NCBI GenBank assembly: GCA_003153055.1
Contig: PMBV01000069.1
Coordinates: forward strand, 1-15,160
Length of the DNA: 15,160 bases
From: Myxococcales bacterium
GTDB taxonomy: Bacteria; Myxococcota; Myxococcia; Myxococcales; Myxococcaceae
Reading direction: 5' to 3'
A program made the position numbers and the translations under genes. Below are positions 12,149-15,160 of the stretch, in pieces. The notes under the pieces are model-generated. The model did no database searches, had not been told where the DNA came from, and saw nothing but the letters and a program-made list of their open reading frames with translations. Position 1 is the stretch's first letter. Each line of letters begins with the position of its first letter.

Positions 12149-12862
12149 TCACTTCACTTCTCTCTTCGCGTCGGCTGGCATCAAGACGTTGCGGAGCATC
12201 TCGAACTGGGTGCGAATCTGGCCGTCGATGACGCCGAACTCGGTCTGAATGACGCAGCCCCCGGGCTCGATGTCGGCGTCGTCACGGATGGACAAGTCGA
12301 CGGCGCGCCCGATGAGCTCCATCAGCCGAGGCCGCTTTTCGCGGAGCAGCTTGCCGTCATCGGGGTGCACCCGAAGGATCATCGCCTTGGCGCTGCGGGC
12401 CGACTCCAGCGCGGTCGCGGAGATATCCGCCACCAGCGCCGGGTCGCGCTCGAGATCTCTCCCGATGATCTTCGCCGCCATCTTGAGGGCCAGCTCGAGG
12501 GCGTCGGTCTGGGCGTTGGCGAGGAGCTGCCCAGCCTGCATCTTGGCTCTGGCCAGCTCTTCGGCCGCCCAGGCCTGCACGTCGGCCTTGGCCTCTTCTC
12601 GGGCCTTGACGAAGACCTCGTCGCGAAAGCGCAGGGCCTCAGCCTTGATCTCCTCGGCGCGCTTCTCGGCCTCGACGACGATGAGCCGAGCGCGCTTGTG
12701 GGCGTCGAATTCCTCGGCGTTGAGCACGCTCGCCCGCCTGGGAGGGGGCGGGAGCACGGGCTTGTCTGGCGAAGGCGACTCGACATCGCCCTTGATCACC
12801 TTGCCGATGACGCGGTTGGACACCCCCGTACCGGGGCGCCCGTCGCGCGGGTCTTCACTCAT
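12149..12862 (-). CDS. sctL: SctL stator (FliH family, 237 aa)
   Basis: SctL is a cytoplasmic dimer that ties the ATPase SctN to SctQ in the sorting platform. The N-terminus (1-48) is Pro-rich and disordered. A long Ala/Glu/Lys-rich helix (about 49-130) forms the coiled-coil stalk, comparable to the b subunit of F-type ATPases. The C-terminal domain (about 130-237) contains IGRDLERDPALVADISATAL and the characteristic end DADIEPGGCVIQTEFGVIDG followed by a final helix. This end (GGC...T..G.ID..) is the usual FliH/SctL motif. The ATG at 12862 starts 14 bases after the stop of the FliG-like gene. It precedes sctN by ten bases, the usual pairing. Confidence 0.94.
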   Translation of the reverse strand: MSEDPRDGRPGTGVSNRVIGKVIKGDVESPSPDKPVLPPPPRRASVLNAEEFDAHKRARLIVVEAEKRAEEIKAEALRFRDEVFVKAREEAKADVQAWAAEELARAKMQAGQLLANAQTDALELALKMAAKIIGRDLERDPALVADISATALESARSAKAMILRVHPDDGKLLREKRPRLMELIGRAVDLSIRDDADIEPGGCVIQTEFGVIDGQIRTQFEMLRNVLMPADAKREVK

Positions 12863-12876
12863 GTGTGCGGGGCACT

Positions 12877-14283
12877 CTAGCGCGAACCGCCGGTGGGTCC
12901 ACGCCCCTTCACCACTGGTGACCGCCCAGAACCAGAGCGCTCGCGACGCTTGGGAGCCTCGTGCGCCGCGCCTGTATCGGCGCCGGGAGGCAAGGTGTCG
13001 GCGGGGTCTCCTCCCTTCCAGTCGAGTGGCTTGCCGTCACGCAGCACCCGCCCAGACTCGTTCGGGCGCGGCGGGCCGCCCGGGAAGGCCGGGAGTGGCG
13101 GCTTTCGAACCGGGATGGAGATGGTGGGTGGCCGAGGCGCCACCGGGGAGGCCACCTGAGGGGCCTGGGGCGGCGAACTCTTCCCAGTGCTGCGCCTGGT
13201 CGGCAGTGGCTGCAGCGAGCGGGCAGCAGGCCGCTCGGCGACGAGGGACTCATTCGAAGGCGGGAGCATGGCTCTGGGCCGCATGGCCGCCGGTACAGCA
13301 GGCGCGGGGGCCATTGCAGGAGGCGTCCGCATCGGGGGCGGCAGGCGCATCGGCCGATCGACGATGCCCTTCTGGGCCAGCCGCTCGAGCTGCTCGACGA
13401 TGTCGAGCCGGCCGCCGTCGCCCTTGACGGCCTTGGGGCGCTCCTCGCGAACCCACCGCTGGAGCAGCCGCCCGAGCTCGCCCTGGTGCCGCTCGACCAG
13501 GCGCTGCGCGAACTCCGGTGACTGGGCAAGGCAGGCCCGGGCGATCCGCTGAATGCCTGCGCTGCGCATGCCCACCGAGGGGTTCTCGATGGACCCATGC
13601 ATCTCGAGCACCAGGCGCGCATCTCGCTCGCTGAGTCGCCGGGCGACGCCTGCCTCGGCGGCGCGATGCGCCAGGGCGCGTTGATCGGGCGGCAGCTTGC
13701 CGAACAGTTCTTGGCGTTCGGCCTCGGGCAGCCCGGCCACCGCGGTGGCGAGCACCCGGGCCCCCATGCGATCGGCCACGGCCAACAGCTCGCGCTGCTG
13801 GAGCGTGAGCAGATCGGTGAAGCGAAAGCCGCCGATGTGCGGGGCCCCTTGCCGGAGCGCGTCTTCGAGCTTCCACCGGATGATGGAGAGCACCTCGGGC
13901 TTCACCTCGCGAACGAGCGCGGTTCGCACGGGGTTGCCCAGCTCGACCCGCACGGCCTCGGCGAGATCCACCGGGAGCGCACGCAGCACCACCTCGGTCA
14001 TCGCGGGTCGCTCGTTCTTCAGCACCGCCGCCAGCCGCTGGGGGTCAGCCGACCCGAGCTGGCGCCGACGCTGGGTCACCAGGCGCTTGATTTCGCCAAC
14101 CAGCGCGGGGATTCGTCGCTCCTTGGGCACCTCGAGCAGGGCGAGGGCGCGGTGCCTCAAGAGCTCCTCTTCGTCGACCGGGAGGTGCTCGTACGCCGAC
14201 ACCGCCTCCGAGCTGTTGAAGGACAGCGAGGTCAGCAAGAGCATGGTCTGCCGCTTGGTCAGCGACGTGAAGAACTGCTCCAC
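12877..14283 (-). CDS. FliG-like protein in the SctK position (468 aa)
   Basis: This gene lies between sctJ and sctL, where non-flagellar systems carry the adaptor SctK and flagella carry fliG. Two stretches look like FliG repeats: LKNERPAMTEVVLRALP (88-104), like the LKNEHPQ...ILS.LP motif of the FliG middle domain, and FRFTDLLTLQQRELLAVADR (153-172) followed by LATAVAGLPEAERQELFGKL, like the FliG C-terminal segment that begins FEDIV..DD. The charged torque helix of FliG is not obvious. Residues 311-468 form a long Pro/Ala/Arg-rich tail not found in FliG. The likely job is to link the SctJ ring to SctQ in the sorting platform, not rotation; that is inference. The GTG at 14283 lies 26 bp after the sctJ stop. 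The ribosome site is a plain G-run. SctK itself is very variable, so an extreme SctK is the alternative. Confidence 0.75.
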   Translation of the reverse strand: MEQFFTSLTKRQTMLLLTSLSFNSSEAVSAYEHLPVDEEELLRHRALALLEVPKERRIPALVGEIKRLVTQRRRQLGSADPQRLAAVLKNERPAMTEVVLRALPVDLAEAVRVELGNPVRTALVREVKPEVLSIIRWKLEDALRQGAPHIGGFRFTDLLTLQQRELLAVADRMGARVLATAVAGLPEAERQELFGKLPPDQRALAHRAAEAGVARRLSERDARLVLEMHGSIENPSVGMRSAGIQRIARACLAQSPEFAQRLVERHQGELGRLLQRWVREERPKAVKGDGGRLDIVEQLERLAQKGIVDRPMRLPPPMRTPPAMAPAPAVPAAMRPRAMLPPSNESLVAERPAARSLQPLPTRRSTGKSSPPQAPQVASPVAPRPPTISIPVRKPPLPAFPGGPPRPNESGRVLRDGKPLDWKGGDPADTLPPGADTGAAHEAPKRRERSGSGRSPVVKGRGPTGGSR

Positions 14284-14309
14284 CCGTTACCCCCGCGAAG
14301 CAGCCCAGC

Positions 14310-15101
14310 TCACCCGTCTTGGGTCTTCGCCCGCGGAGGGGTCCGACCTCCACTGGGCTTGCGAAGGCTGAAAAAGAGCAGCACGCCAATCACCGTGAAG
14401 AGCACGGGGAAGGCACCGAAGATGTACTTGAGCGGCGTGGCGCTTTCTTGGTGGGCCTTGATGCCGAACACCAAGACGAACTGCCGCTCGTCCGCCGCCT
14501 TGCTGACGAACTTCGCCTCGGTCATCAGCACCTTGACGTTCTCTCTCTTGAGCTCCGACACGGAGTTGGCGACGAAGGCCTGCACCTCTTCGATCGACAC
14601 CGGCACCTTGCCATCGACGGTCATGTACTTCACGAGCACCGACGCCGAGGGGAGCGGCTTCTTGTCGGGCTGGGTGAGATCATTCACCTCGGGAATCATC
14701 ACCAAGGTCCGAGCCTCGAGCACCCCGGGAATCCGGTTGAGCGCGTTGGAGACCTCGCCGCCGACGGCCTCCATGAACATCGCCCGCTCCTCGACCTGAG
14801 TGGGGATCATGCCCTTCGTCTGGGCGAAGATGCCGAGGCCCGAGGCCTTGGGCCGGGGCAGCGAGTACTCGCGCAGCACCTCGGCCGCGCTGGCCACGTG
14901 GCCCTTGGGCACCGAGATGACGTAGCGCGCGTCTTTGCCTTCGCCCTCCTTCAGCTTCTGGGCGTCGATGCTGTGCTTCTGGAGGACGACGTAGATGTCG
15001 TTGGCGTCGTCTTCGCTCAGATCGTGCTGGAGCTCGACCGAGCATGCCGAGGCGAGCAGCATCGCGCACAGAAAGGCGGGGAAACGCAGAGAGGACCTCA
15101 T
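14310..15101 (-). CDS. sctJ: SctJ inner-membrane ring lipoprotein (263 aa)
   Basis: SctJ forms the inner ring of the basal body in the inner membrane and is the non-flagellar counterpart of part of FliF. It has a lipoprotein signal peptide MRSSLRFPAFLCAMLLASAC with lipobox L-A-S-A-C, Cys at residue 20. Two ring-building domains follow (about 20-75, with DANDIYVVLQKHSIDA, and about 100-180, with EVSNALNRIPGVLEARTLVM). One membrane helix near the C-terminus (about 224-249) and a short basic cytoplasmic tail complete it. This is the usual layout and size. The ATG at 15101 is chosen because it begins the signal peptide. A TTG 16 codons upstream keeps the frame but would bury the signal. One membrane helix plus lipidation separates it from flagellar FliF. 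Confidence 0.96.
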   Translation of the reverse strand: MRSSLRFPAFLCAMLLASACSVELQHDLSEDDANDIYVVLQKHSIDAQKLKEGEGKDARYVISVPKGHVASAAEVLREYSLPRPKASGLGIFAQTKGMIPTQVEERAMFMEAVGGEVSNALNRIPGVLEARTLVMIPEVNDLTQPDKKPLPSASVLVKYMTVDGKVPVSIEEVQAFVANSVSELKRENVKVLMTEAKFVSKAADERQFVLVFGIKAHQESATPLKYIFGAFPVLFTVIGVLLFFSLRKPSGGRTPPRAKTQDG

Positions 15102-15160
15102 TCTCGGGGCACCATACACGAGTACCAGCTGATACCGCACCAACGACAACGGGGCGGCCA
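15102..15160. other. Leader region before sctJ, truncated by window edge
   Basis: 59 bases upstream of sctJ. They contain an imperfect 14-bp palindrome centred on CAGCTG (15122-15135, 12 of 14 positions symmetrical). No clear promoter or complete reading frame can be called. Whether the operon starts here or continues from an upstream T3SS gene cannot be told from this window. Confidence 0.3.

Noticed and set aside
1..15101. Reading the cluster as a flagellar operon
   Set aside because: SctJ is a short lipoprotein with one membrane helix, FliM and FliN are fused, two SycD-like chaperones and a harpin-like protein are present, and no rod, hook or filament genes occur.
15102..15149. TTG start adding 16 residues to SctJ
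   Set aside because: It would place extra residues before a clean lipoprotein signal peptide and has no ribosome site.
1..15160. CRISPR arrays, insertion sequences, integrase genes, tRNA or rRNA genes
   Set aside because: I looked for repeat-spacer patterns, transposase or integrase motifs and RNA gene landmarks on both strands and saw none.

Overview
This window is one end-to-end block of a non-flagellar type III secretion system (T3SS) gene cluster. Every supported gene lies on the minus strand, so the cluster reads from right (about 15100) to left (1). The DNA is GC-rich with strongly GC-biased third codon positions. Together with the gene content (a flagellum-like T3SS that carries FliO-like, FliG-like and FlhB-tail-like proteins), this suggests a myxobacterium (Myxococcota, probably the Myxococcus/Archangium/Stigmatella/Corallococcus group). 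That assignment is inferred from gene content and composition. No rRNA, tRNA or housekeeping marker is present.

Layout in transcription order. (1) 15101-10240, basal body and energising parts: sctJ (lipoprotein ring), a FliG-like protein in the position usually held by sctK, sctL (stator), sctN (ATPase), sctO (stalk) and sctP (FliK-type length control). (2) 10243-4330, sorting platform and export gate: sctQ (FliM/FliN-like C-ring), a FliO-like membrane protein, sctR, sctS, sctT and sctU. Most junctions in these two blocks are short or overlapping (ATGA/GTGA), so this looks like one translationally coupled operon. (3) 4294-3063, accessory block: a second free-standing copy of the SctU cytoplasmic tail, an unrecognised 159-residue protein and a SycD-like TPR chaperone. 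(4) 2943-1465, a 492-residue Cys- and Trp-free, Gly/Thr/Ser-rich protein. It looks like a secreted harpin/HrpF-NolX-type translocator with a needle-subunit-like C-terminus. An intrinsic terminator follows it. (5) 1352-1: a second SycD-like TPR chaperone, an 89-residue likely secreted protein and the N-terminal 137 residues of sctV (FlhA family), cut by the window edge.

Together these genes would build an inner-membrane ring (SctJ), a cytoplasmic sorting platform (FliG-like, SctQ, SctL, SctN, SctO), an export gate (SctR/S/T/U/V helped by the FliO-like protein), a substrate switch (SctP, SctU and possibly the extra SctU tail) and secreted products with dedicated chaperones. The core order matches the flagellar order fliF-G-H-I-J-K-M/N-O-P-Q-R-flhB-flhA step for step. 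No secretin (SctC), SctD, free-standing needle (SctF) or rod (SctI) gene is visible here. The points that most deserve follow-up are the retained flagellar features, the duplicated SctU tail, and the mosaic secreted protein flanked by two chaperones.
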